Shown here: positions 23,157 through 30,671 of the stretch, piece by piece
Layout: each line of letters begins with the position of its first letter
Position numbering within the stretch: position 1 is the first letter of the stretch
From: UBA8752 sp042095055
GTDB taxonomy: Bacteria; Bacteroidota; Bacteroidia; Flavobacteriales_D; Sanyastnellaceae
Length of the DNA: 33,861 nt
Assembly (NCBI GenBank): GCA_042095055.1
Contig: JBELBZ010000026.1
Span: 1-33,861 of the forward strand
Direction: 5' to 3'
Position numbers and translations under genes: made by a program
Notes under the pieces: generated by a model
What the model saw: the letters and a program-made list of their open reading frames with translations, nothing else
What the model was told of the DNA's origin: nothing
Databases searched by the model: none

Positions 23157-23680
23157 CCACTGCAGAAGAAAAACGCGACCAGCACATCGTCGAGTACATT
23201 TTGTACGTCTGGCAAATGGAGGACCTGGTGCGCGCCGTCAACTTGGACTTGGCCGCTTTGAGAACACACCTTTCTTCGGCGTATCAAGGGGACCGCTTAG
23301 AGGCGGAACTCATGTGGTTTGGAGATTTGATCCAGACTTTGAAGCGCGAAAAAAAGACCGCAAAAGGTCATGTAGGTGCACTGGATGAGGTCATGATAGA
23401 GTTGACCTACTTGCACCGGACTTTGTTGGACGTCCTCAAGGACGAAGAGTATAAATCTGCGGTGGAGGCGGCAAAGCCACACCTCGACGAAATGGCCAAA
23501 CGGGGCGAGCCCACGGGCACTGAAGTGGAGGCGATGTTGGTGGCCCTGTACGGATGGTTGGTCCTGCGAATGGGAGGCAAAACCGTTTCTGCCGACACCC
23601 AGGAGAGTTTGGGTGTCATTCGGGACTGGGCCAATATTTTGGGAAACCGGTTCGTCCGGATGCGGGCCGGAGAACTCTGA
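23153..23680 (+). CDS. DUF4924 family protein
   Basis: This 175-residue, mostly helical and probably cytoplasmic protein opens with EEKRDQHIVEYILYVWQMEDLVRA, which is the recognisable start of DUF4924 proteins of Bacteroidota. The middle has KTAKGHVGALDEVMIELTYLHRTLL and the end a VIRDWANILGNRF helix. The function is unknown. It overlaps the small gene before it by four bases and ends at a TGATCA whose other half is the stop codon of the convergent gene. Confidence 0.85.
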   Translation: MTTAEEKRDQHIVEYILYVWQMEDLVRAVNLDLAALRTHLSSAYQGDRLEAELMWFGDLIQTLKREKKTAKGHVGALDEVMIELTYLHRTLLDVLKDEEYKSAVEAAKPHLDEMAKRGEPTGTEVEAMLVALYGWLVLRMGGKTVSADTQESLGVIRDWANILGNRFVRMRAGEL

Positions 23681-24127
23681 TCAGCTCGCTTTTTTCCTGC
23701 GTTTAGTCAAGGAAGCGGTGATGGATTTCGTGCTGTTTTTCTGAAGGTGCAGCTCGGTCTGTTGGGACTTTGCGCGCTCCGAAGCACGCAATGTGAGCAT
23801 GAACCGTGCAAAGCTGTCGACCCAGTCGCCCTGGTTGGCTCCTTGGGATACCCAGCGGACGGGCCTGCCTGTATCCAAAAGAGCGGCCAAAAGGGAGGAG
23901 TCAGGTTGGGGGTTCACCAAGAAGGTGGGCCTGGAGTCCAATAGGGCTTGCTCGATGTTGGCCGTGATTAAAACCTCTGTGGCGGGGCCTTTTTCACCTG
24001 ACCAGGTTTCCTCGAGTTGTATGTCGAGTGCGGGAAGGACGTCATCCAAACCGGCAAACAATTCTGGCAATGCAGCGAGTGCGTTCGGCAGAATCTCGAC
24101 GTTAAAAGTGGGGGTGGTTAAAAGCAT
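23681..24127 (-). CDS. Unknown 148-residue protein next to the ThiF-like gene
   Basis: I do not recognise a family. The first 125 residues look like an alpha/beta fold, with hydrophobic strands (TEVLITANIEQALL, PTFLVNP, RPVRWVSQ) alternating with helices. The last 25 residues are polar and basic (STKSITASLTKRRKKAS). No signal peptide or membrane helix is seen. The ATG at 24127 is used; the frame continues to a TTG at 24157. It is divergent from the ThiF-like gene with 136 bases between them. Codon use resembles its neighbours, so it is probably a real gene. Confidence 0.6.
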   Translation of the reverse strand: MLLTTPTFNVEILPNALAALPELFAGLDDVLPALDIQLEETWSGEKGPATEVLITANIEQALLDSRPTFLVNPQPDSSLLAALLDTGRPVRWVSQGANQGDWVDSFARFMLTLRASERAKSQQTELHLQKNSTKSITASLTKRRKKAS

Positions 24128-24263
24128 CTTAGAAATCCATACGCAAGCTTTTGACAAAGGTTGCGCCCTTGGGCCATTGAATTTTTCCGGCTTCCACCGT
24201 GCAGCGTGGATAAGCTCTTTTGGTGGTGGTCAGCTGCCGGACATGTATCGAGAAATTCATACA

Positions 24264-25328
24264 ATGACCGTGTCTCCCTTTCGCGCTGTTAAATTCTGCC
24301 TCTCGAGCATAGAGGGAATAGAGGCGTGGCGTGCTTTTTCGCGCGTCAACCCTGCGCCTCTGGACGCCAGTTTGATGGCAGGTCAATGGAATGAGTGGTT
24401 CAAATGCTGCCACCCCGGGGCTTCTGCCGATCAGGCGACTGCGGCATTTGCTGCCCGAGAAGGAAGCAGTCCGACGGGCCGTTACGGCACAGTTGTGTGG
24501 TATCCGTGGCGCAAAAAGGCGGTGCTGTTGTTGGAAGAGGCCGATTTTGTGGAGGTTCGAACCAACCGGAACCGCAACAAGATCAGGGGCGATGAGCAGC
24601 AAGCTTTGGCCATGAAATCTGTGGGCATTGTGGGCATGTCTGTGGGCCGCAGTATTGCCATGGCAATGGCCATGGAGCGCATTGTGGGCCGGCTGCACTT
24701 GGCTGATGCCGACACCATCGAGCTCTCCAACCTCAACAGAATTCCTGCTTCTGTTTTTGAATTGGGTGCGTCCAAGTTGATTTCAACGGCGCGTGCCATT
24801 GCAGAACTTGACCCCTACTTGGAGGTCGAAGTGTGGCCCATGGGCTTTGTCCCAGAAGTGATGGAGGACTTTCTCGGTGGCTTGGATTTGGTTGTGGATG
24901 CTTGTGATGCTCCATCTGCCAAAGCTTTGTTGAGGCTGGGTGCACGGGACCGCCGCATGCCCCTCGTGATGGAAACCAATGACCGAGGGTTGTTGGATAT
25001 TGAGCGCTATGACCTGGAGGAAACGGAGGATTTTTTGCATGGAAGGTTAACCGCTGAGCAATTGACAGAATTGGCAGGCGGTGGGGCTTGGACGCCCGAG
25101 TTACTCGACGCTTTTGTGGACCTGTCCGCCATCAGTGACAGGGCCAAGGAAAGTTTGGAAGAGGTGGGCAAAACCTTGGTGGGATGGCCGCAATTGCACA
25201 GCGATGTGGCCATTGGCGCGGGCATGACCGCCACAGTGGCACGCCGCATTTTACTGGGGGAAGACCTCGCAGATCAACGCATCAGATTCGATTTCAATGA
25301 GCAGCTCTCCGTCGCATATACCGCGTGA
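24264..25328 (+). CDS. ThiF/E1-like adenylyltransferase, Rv1355c type without the nitroreductase half
   Basis: This 354-residue protein has an E1-like Rossmann domain: nucleotide loop GIVGMSVG (121-128), then LADADTIELSNLNRI (146-160) with the ATP-binding Asp, Asn and Arg, Lys171 and DACD (212-215). E1-like enzymes adenylate a carboxyl group. The N-terminal segment (WYPWRKKAVLLL, then RNRNKIRGDEQ) and downstream ETNDRGLLDIERYD and WPQLHSDVAIGAG match, from memory, actinobacterial Rv1355c-type proteins, which continue into a nitroreductase domain absent here. No CxxC zinc pairs and no obvious catalytic Cys for thioester transfer are seen. The ATG at 24264 is used although the frame is open upstream. 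Its end overlaps the acyltransferase gene by 32 bases. Confidence 0.85.
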   Translation: MTVSPFRAVKFCLSSIEGIEAWRAFSRVNPAPLDASLMAGQWNEWFKCCHPGASADQATAAFAAREGSSPTGRYGTVVWYPWRKKAVLLLEEADFVEVRTNRNRNKIRGDEQQALAMKSVGIVGMSVGRSIAMAMAMERIVGRLHLADADTIELSNLNRIPASVFELGASKLISTARAIAELDPYLEVEVWPMGFVPEVMEDFLGGLDLVVDACDAPSAKALLRLGARDRRMPLVMETNDRGLLDIERYDLEETEDFLHGRLTAEQLTELAGGGAWTPELLDAFVDLSAISDRAKESLEEVGKTLVGWPQLHSDVAIGAGMTATVARRILLGEDLADQRIRFDFNEQLSVAYTA

Positions 25329-26043
25329 GTCGGTTGATGTTGCCCGCGGATTGCGGGAGGTCACGTTGCATGTTTTTGCATCGTCGGATGATGTGGACCT
25401 GTCCCGTCGCTTTGCAGATGGGCACAAAGCGGTGCTGAGTGCATCGGGCATTTCCAAACTCACCTCTTTCGGAGAGGAGTGGGTGGGCGACCCCGATACG
25501 ACCCTGTTTTTGTTGACTTGCCAAAATGAAGAAGTGTTGCTGAGCGGCATGCGTCTTCAAAAAAGACAAACGGACCACGCTTTGCCCATGGAAAGGGCCG
25601 TGGGAGCCGAGCACCCTCAGGTGAAGGCCACTTTGGATGAGGTGCAAGCAGAAGGCTGCGCAGAATTCTGTGCGTTGTGGAGCCGCAGAGAGACCGCCAT
25701 GGCGGGCATTGGGATGCTGCCCATGGCCTGTGTGGGCTTGGGCTTGATGCCCCGGTTGGACATACGGCACGGTTATGCTTTCATGGGCGTCAACATGCGC
25801 CCCATTCAGCGCGAATTGGGCTTTTCCGTCAAAACCCATTGGGGTGAGGATGGTGTGTTCCCTTATCCTGCGCCTCCCATTCGCTCTGAAATCGGGCATT
25901 TTATGTATCCTGAGAGCATCGAAAACGCAGCGCCTGATGTGCAGGCTTTGATCAGGAGGTCGGCAGAGGAGCCGAGCCACGTTCATTCCCTTGACGGGCG
26001 TTTTCATCCGATCAGTTACCGCATTCAGAACCACCTGGCCTGA
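25297..26043 (+). CDS. GNAT-fold acyltransferase resembling N-acyl amino acid or autoinducer synthases
   Basis: This is a 248-residue soluble protein. An N-terminal half with a strand-rich TTLFLLTCQNEEVLLSGMRLQKRQ (68-91) is followed by a long helix region (AEFCALWSRRETAMAGIGMLPMACVGLGLM) and HGYAFMGVNMRPIQRELGFSV (158-178). The last element is the classic end of GNAT domains, where the acyl donor binds and a neighbour strand leads into ELGF. The layout is like FeeM/LuxI-type acyltransferases, which join acyl chains to amino acids or SAM. Sequence identity is low, so this is a fold-level call. The ATG at 25297 lies inside the ThiF-like gene, and the stop overlaps the kinase start (TGATG). Confidence 0.6.
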   Translation: MSSSPSHIPRESVDVARGLREVTLHVFASSDDVDLSRRFADGHKAVLSASGISKLTSFGEEWVGDPDTTLFLLTCQNEEVLLSGMRLQKRQTDHALPMERAVGAEHPQVKATLDEVQAEGCAEFCALWSRRETAMAGIGMLPMACVGLGLMPRLDIRHGYAFMGVNMRPIQRELGFSVKTHWGEDGVFPYPAPPIRSEIGHFMYPESIENAAPDVQALIRRSAEEPSHVHSLDGRFHPISYRIQNHLA

Positions 26044-28238
26044 TGATCGTCGGCCCGCCATATGGACGGGTAAAGGTGCCACTGCTGGCGTTCCTTGCGG
26101 TGGCCGTGTCATTGCTGGGGGGGTGCAGGCCTGCATCGGATGCTGCGGTCGACGCCTTGGTCTTGGAGTATCTGGAGGACCCCACAGGGACTTTGCGTCC
26201 TGAGCAAGTTCATTTGAAACAAGGGGGCATTCAACGGCTGGCGGATGCACGCCCCAATTTGGGTTCTTCGCCTGCTGCTTTTTGGGTGAATGTGTCGGGA
26301 TGGCAGGGTGCTCCAAGAAACGCCCGTGTGGTCTTGGACAACCCTACACTCGACTCCATTGATGTGTTTGTGCTCAGCGGAGCACGTGTGCTGAGTGCTG
26401 CGCGTTCAGGTGCTGCGTATGGCAAGGCCAAGGATTTGATTCCATCTTTTGCTTTGCCGCTCAATGAGGCCCATGAGCTTTGGTTCAGGGTGCGGAGCAC
26501 AAAGCCCTTGTTGCTGCCATTTTCTTTGACACAGGTAGACCGTGTTGAGGACACGCGGCGGCGGCGAGATTTGGCGGTGGCCCTTTACTCGGGCATGGTA
26601 TTGGCCATCCTGATTTACAACACCTTTCTGGCCTTTAGCACCGGGCAACGCGCTTATTTCAGCTACCTTTTTGTGGTCCTCACCGTCGGTTTGGTCCAAT
26701 GGGGTTTCAATGGATACGACCGCTTGATTTGGGGACGCTCGTCTTGGATGGCGGTGAATGGGCTCACGGTGATGGGGGCCTGCAGTGGATTGGCCGCTTT
26801 GGTCTTTGCACGGCATTTTTTGGAGGTGCGGAGGTATACGCCAAAGTGGAACAGGCTGATCCAGGTGTTGTTGGGGGTGTATGCTTCTGCCTTGGGTTCT
26901 GCCCTGATCGGAATGCCCAGTTTGGCATACAACCTGGTGAATTTGGGAGCGCTCTCTGCTCCAGCGATGCTGGTGCTTTCGATCGTGAGCTGGCGAAAAG
27001 GGAACCCTTCTGCGCCTTGGTATTTTGTAGCATGGAGCATCTTTTTGGTCGCCGTTACCATGCAGGCCTTGCGTGATTTCGGGGTGCTTTCTTCTACGCC
27101 CATGTCCGCTGCTTACTTGCCCATCGGTACGGTATTGGAAATGCTTCTGTTGAGTTTTGCATTGGGCAATAGAATCAACATTCTCAAGCGGTCCAGTGAC
27201 AATGCCAATGCCAAGGCCCTCGCTGCATCATTGGAAAATGAGCGGATTGTGAAGGAACAGAATGCGGAGCTGGAGACCCGTGTGAGGGAGCGTACCGATG
27301 CTTTGGCCAAGGCCAACAGTGGCTTGTCCAGTGCGCTGGAAGATTTGCAAGGCGCTCAAGACCAGTTGATACAGACCGAAAAACTGGCATCGTTGGGACA
27401 GATGACGGCGGGAATTGCCCACGAACTGAACAACCCCATCAACTATGTGCAGTCCAATGCCACCTCATTGAGCCGGGACTTGGAAGAGCTGATTGAGGTG
27501 ATCGGTGCACATGTAGAAGCTTTGTCTGCGTTTGAAAAGGGTCATCCAGAGGCCATGCAGCTGACGGCCAAAGCGCAGGAGTTGTCCCGTTCCTTGGACC
27601 TCAGTTTCTTGGTTGAAGAGAGCCGCCAGTTGATCCAAGGCATCCTCGATGGTGCAGACCGGACCGCGCATATTGTCGGGGGTTTGCGGGTGTTTGGTCG
27701 GATGGATGGCGACAATTTAGTGGCGGCTTCCTTGGGAGAACTGCTGGAAGCCTCCATTACCGTTTTGGGTGACCGGGCCCGCAGCAAGGCCGATATGAAC
27801 GTGCAGCTGGAAGAAGGGCTGCCACCGTTGTGGTGCCAGAGCGGGAAGTTGAGTCAAGTGTTCATGAACATCATCGTCAATGCGGTGCAAGCGACCGAAT
27901 CGCGTTGGCCTGATGTTGAGGCCCGCAAGGTGGAAGTTGCGCTGAGTGGTGTAAAAGGCGCTGGGGGTAGCTTCGAGTCGTTGAAGGTGCTGATCCGTGA
28001 CAATGGGACAGGCATGGATGAATCGACGCGTCAGCGGATTTTCGATCCTTTTTACACCACCAAGGATGTGGGCAAAGGGACGGGGTTGGGCCTGAGCATT
28101 GTCAAGGGAATTTTGGACGACCATGGGGCAGAGGTGACGGTGCAGAGCGTGGTTGGTGAGGGGACGGAATTCCAGTTGTTGTTTGCATTGGATGCCAAAG
28201 GCGCGGAAGGCACTCAAACAGAAAATGAAGCCGCATAA
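26043..28238 (+). CDS. 7TMR-DISM sensor histidine kinase
   Basis: This 731-residue membrane kinase starts with a hydrophobic leader ending in a lipobox-like LLGGC (Cys28). An extracytoplasmic 7TMR-DISM sensing domain of jelly-roll type (about 35-175; AFWVNVSGW, ELWFRVRST) is followed by seven transmembrane helices (about 180-385), a coiled coil (about 395-450) and a HisKA domain with phospho-His460 in AGIAHELNNPINYV. The catalytic domain shows the N box (NIIVNAVQA), G1 (DNGTGM), F box (FDPFYTTK) and G2 (GTGLGLSIV). DISM sensors bind carbohydrate-like or other small ligands. It probably phosphorylates one or both following receivers. Confidence 0.93.
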   Translation: MIVGPPYGRVKVPLLAFLAVAVSLLGGCRPASDAAVDALVLEYLEDPTGTLRPEQVHLKQGGIQRLADARPNLGSSPAAFWVNVSGWQGAPRNARVVLDNPTLDSIDVFVLSGARVLSAARSGAAYGKAKDLIPSFALPLNEAHELWFRVRSTKPLLLPFSLTQVDRVEDTRRRRDLAVALYSGMVLAILIYNTFLAFSTGQRAYFSYLFVVLTVGLVQWGFNGYDRLIWGRSSWMAVNGLTVMGACSGLAALVFARHFLEVRRYTPKWNRLIQVLLGVYASALGSALIGMPSLAYNLVNLGALSAPAMLVLSIVSWRKGNPSAPWYFVAWSIFLVAVTMQALRDFGVLSSTPMSAAYLPIGTVLEMLLLSFALGNRINILKRSSDNANAKALAASLENERIVKEQNAELETRVRERTDALAKANSGLSSALEDLQGAQDQLIQTEKLASLGQMTAGIAHELNNPINYVQSNATSLSRDLEELIEVIGAHVEALSAFEKGHPEAMQLTAKAQELSRSLDLSFLVEESRQLIQGILDGADRTAHIVGGLRVFGRMDGDNLVAASLGELLEASITVLGDRARSKADMNVQLEEGLPPLWCQSGKLSQVFMNIIVNAVQATESRWPDVEARKVEVALSGVKGAGGSFESLKVLIRDNGTGMDESTRQRIFDPFYTTKDVGKGTGLGLSIVKGILDDHGAEVTVQSVVGEGTEFQLLFALDAKGAEGTQTENEAA

Positions 28239-28256
28239 GATTAGACGCACAAAACC

Positions 28257-28838
28257 ATGGCTGAAGAAACCATTCGTGTCCTGTACCTCGATGATGAGGA
28301 GGCCAACCTCTTTTCTTTCAAGGCGGCTTTCCGCCGGGAGTTTGAGGTGCATACTTGTCTGGAGCCTCACCAGGCGGTGCGTTTGTTGGATGAGCACGAT
28401 TTTCATGTGGTCTTGAGTGACCAGCGCATGCCGCGCATCAGTGGCGTGGAGTTTTTTGAATTGATCATGCCCGACCATCCCGATGTGAGTCGGGTGTTGG
28501 TGACGGGTTATGCCGATACAGATGCGGTGGTCGACGCCATCAACAAAGGACAGGTGTACCGCTTTGTATCCAAGCCATGGAACGAGGAGGAGTTGCGCAA
28601 CGTCATACGTTCGGGCTTTTACTTGAACCGTTCAAGGGTTCAGAATGCCGAACAAGGAACCGAGGTGCTGGCGTTGTTGGACAAGATAGCGGGCCAAGTG
28701 GAGGGGCTCGGTAGGACGCTGGAACAAGGGACCCCGGGGGCTGTTGCAGAGGTGCAGCAAGCCTTGAAAAACATGAGAAGTGAGGTGCTGCAAGAACGAC
28801 AGCGATACGCGCAGTGGATGAACCGTGCAGGTAAATGA
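28257..28838 (+). CDS. Response regulator receiver protein with a coiled C-terminal tail
   Basis: The 193-residue protein has a complete receiver domain: acidic pair D12/D13, phospho-acceptor D55 in LSDQRMP, T83 in VTGYAD and K106 in SKPW. The variant DQRMP plus GYADTDAVVDAINKGQVYRFVSKPW is typical of receivers otherwise attached to HD-GYP or kinase modules. Residues after about 130 form a helical, probably coiled segment with no recognised output domain. It follows the kinase by 18 bases and is likely its partner. Confidence 0.92.
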   Translation: MAEETIRVLYLDDEEANLFSFKAAFRREFEVHTCLEPHQAVRLLDEHDFHVVLSDQRMPRISGVEFFELIMPDHPDVSRVLVTGYADTDAVVDAINKGQVYRFVSKPWNEEELRNVIRSGFYLNRSRVQNAEQGTEVLALLDKIAGQVEGLGRTLEQGTPGAVAEVQQALKNMRSEVLQERQRYAQWMNRAGK

Positions 28839-28905
28839 GGGCAGCTCGGAAGTCAGGATGTTTCTTACGTCAGTTCAACAATAAAAAACAGAATCTTTAA
28901 TCTGA

Positions 28906-29337
28906 ATGTCTGATTTGCGCGAGTTCTGGCTTGTAGACGACAACGAGATTGACCGTGTGGTCAATGGTCGTTTGGTCGAGGCTGCATTTGGTGGAGCTGT
29001 GCGAAAGTTCAAGGATGGCCCGACTTTTCTGGAAGCACTGGCCGCAGATTCAGGCGTCGAAGAAGACGATTTGAAGCCGGGCTCTGCTTTGGAACGCGCT
29101 GGCGTGGTTGTATTGCTTGACATCCGCATGCCTGGCCTGGACGGATTTGGCGTCTTGGAACGCATGGAGCTTTACCCGGTAACCGCTTTGTCCAAGCTCA
29201 CGGTGTTCATGCTCAGCGCCACGCTGGATCCGGACGAGCTGAGTCGGGCAGAAGGCCACCCCATTGTCGAGGCCTTGCTTCCCAAGCCGCTGGACATTCA
29301 CCAACTCCGCGGATGGATGGAGCAGGTAGGTGGCTGA
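28906..29337 (+). CDS. Stand-alone response regulator receiver protein
   Basis: The 143-residue product is a single receiver domain: acidic pair D11/D12 (LVDDNEID), phospho-acceptor D72 in LLDIRMPG, S104 in MLSAT, and K127 in LPKPLD. An insertion of about 15 residues (VEEDDLKPGSALER) precedes the phospho-acceptor strand. There is no output domain, so it would act by protein-protein contact. It lies 67 bases after the previous receiver and may belong to the same unit or have its own promoter. Confidence 0.92.
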   Translation: MSDLREFWLVDDNEIDRVVNGRLVEAAFGGAVRKFKDGPTFLEALAADSGVEEDDLKPGSALERAGVVVLLDIRMPGLDGFGVLERMELYPVTALSKLTVFMLSATLDPDELSRAEGHPIVEALLPKPLDIHQLRGWMEQVGG

Positions 29338-29420
29338 AGCACACTTCAAGCCCCCCTTTTCTGCTTCACCCCCCTTTTTCACGCCAGTACTTCGCCTGCT
29401 GACGCGCAGCTCGTCAAGTC

Positions 29421-30506
29421 TTAGAGGTACTTGAAGTCTTCGCCGGGCTGGATGTTCAGCAACGTGTCGTAGATGAGGCGGATGCAGTCTTCTACGTCCT
29501 GTTTGTGCACCATTTCGACGGTGGTGTGCATGTAGCGCAAAGGCAGGGAAATCAGCGCGCTGGGTACGCCTTTGTTGGAGTAAGCAAAGGCATCGGTATC
29601 GGTACCGGTGAAGCGGCTGGCGGCCATGCGCTGCAGTGGAATCTTCTTTTCCTCGGCGGTATCGATGATGCGCTGCAGGAGGTTGTTTTGAACCGCAGGT
29701 CCGTAGGTGACGCCGGGGCCCTTACCTGCTGCCACATCGCCTTGATCAATCTTGTTCATCATCGGGGTGTGCGTGCAGTGGGTGACGTCGGTGACGATGG
29801 CCACATCGGGTTGGATGCGCTCAGCGATCATCTGGGCTCCGCGCAGTCCGATTTCTTCTTGCACACTGTTGGTGATGTAGAGTCCGAACGGAAGGTCAAC
29901 CTTGTTTTCCTTCAACATGCGCGCCACCTCAGCGATCATGAAGCCCCCTGCCCGGTTGTCCAGAGCACGGCCCACATACCATTGCTTGTTGAGCACCATA
30001 AAGGTGTCTTCATAGGTGACGACACACCCCACGTGGATGCCCATTTTTTCTACTTCGGCCTTGTCCTTTGCACCGACGTCGAGAAAGATATTTTTGAGGG
30101 TGGGTGCTGCCTCTTTGCCTGCGGTGCGGGTGTGGATGGCGGGCCAACCAAATACGGCTTTGACGGTGCCCTCCTTGGTGTGGATGTCGACCCGCTTAGA
30201 AGGGGCGATTTGGTGGTCGCTGCCACCATTGCGCCGCAAGTAGATGAATCCATCGTTGGTGATATAGTGCACAAACCAGCTGATCTCGTCGGCATGGGCT
30301 TCGATGACGACTTTGTATTCCGCTTTTGGATTGATCACCCCTACGACCGTTCCATAAGTGTCAACGATGTGCTCATCGATGTATGGATGGATGTAATCCA
30401 ACCACATCTTTTGTCCGGCGCTCTCGAATCCGGTGGGCGATGGGTTGTTGAGATAAGCCTCCAGGAATTGCTCCGAGGCGCGGTTGATGATCTTCTTCTT
30501 GGCCAT
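29421..30506 (-). CDS. M42 family metallopeptidase
   Basis: This 361-residue cytoplasmic aminopeptidase of the M42 family forms large tetrahedral particles in characterised members and trims peptides with two metal ions. Metal and catalytic residues are visible: IEAHADEI (His71, Asp73), RALDNRAGG, QEEIGLRG (catalytic Glu pair), VTDVTH, and the late His in MHTTVEM. The ATG at 30506 (MAKKKIINRAS) is chosen because a promoter-like box ends eight bases before it; the frame is open nine more codons. It is convergent with the second receiver gene, with 83 bases between them that show no terminator. Confidence 0.93.
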   Translation of the reverse strand: MAKKKIINRASEQFLEAYLNNPSPTGFESAGQKMWLDYIHPYIDEHIVDTYGTVVGVINPKAEYKVVIEAHADEISWFVHYITNDGFIYLRRNGGSDHQIAPSKRVDIHTKEGTVKAVFGWPAIHTRTAGKEAAPTLKNIFLDVGAKDKAEVEKMGIHVGCVVTYEDTFMVLNKQWYVGRALDNRAGGFMIAEVARMLKENKVDLPFGLYITNSVQEEIGLRGAQMIAERIQPDVAIVTDVTHCTHTPMMNKIDQGDVAAGKGPGVTYGPAVQNNLLQRIIDTAEEKKIPLQRMAASRFTGTDTDAFAYSNKGVPSALISLPLRYMHTTVEMVHKQDVEDCIRLIYDTLLNIQPGEDFKYL

Positions 30507-30514
30507 ATCGATTG

Positions 30515-30522
30515 CGAATGTA
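30515..30522 (-). promoter_or_regulatory. Candidate -7 promoter box of the M42 peptidase gene
   Basis: On the minus strand TACATTCG, followed by CAATCGAT and the ATG, has the TAnnTTCGC form seen at 13835 and 22879. It lies eight bases before the start codon. Confidence 0.45.
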
Positions 30523-30643
30523 GTCAGGCGCAAGTGGGCTACAGAGAAGTGGTAAACCTCTTGTTTCGCCTTGAATTGTCGAAATGTGAAGGAGAGGGTC
30601 GGGTGCGGCCCTTCAGTTTTGTTGAATGATTTGGCTCAATCGA

Positions 30644-30671
30644 TTGACATTCTGTGTTTTGGCTATCATTT
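30644..30671 (+). promoter_or_regulatory. Candidate promoter upstream of the FN3/LysM membrane protein
   Basis: TTG (30644-30646) and TATCATTT (30664-30671) are separated by 17 bases, within the spacing described for Flavobacterium promoters, with one mismatch in the -7 part. The gap to the gene start (about 170 bases) is long. Confidence 0.3.

Noticed and set aside
29338..29420. Two C6T4-like runs (CCCCCCTTTT and CCCCCCTTTTT) between the receiver and M42 genes
   Set aside because: They form no hairpin and the repeat is too short and simple to call a functional element.
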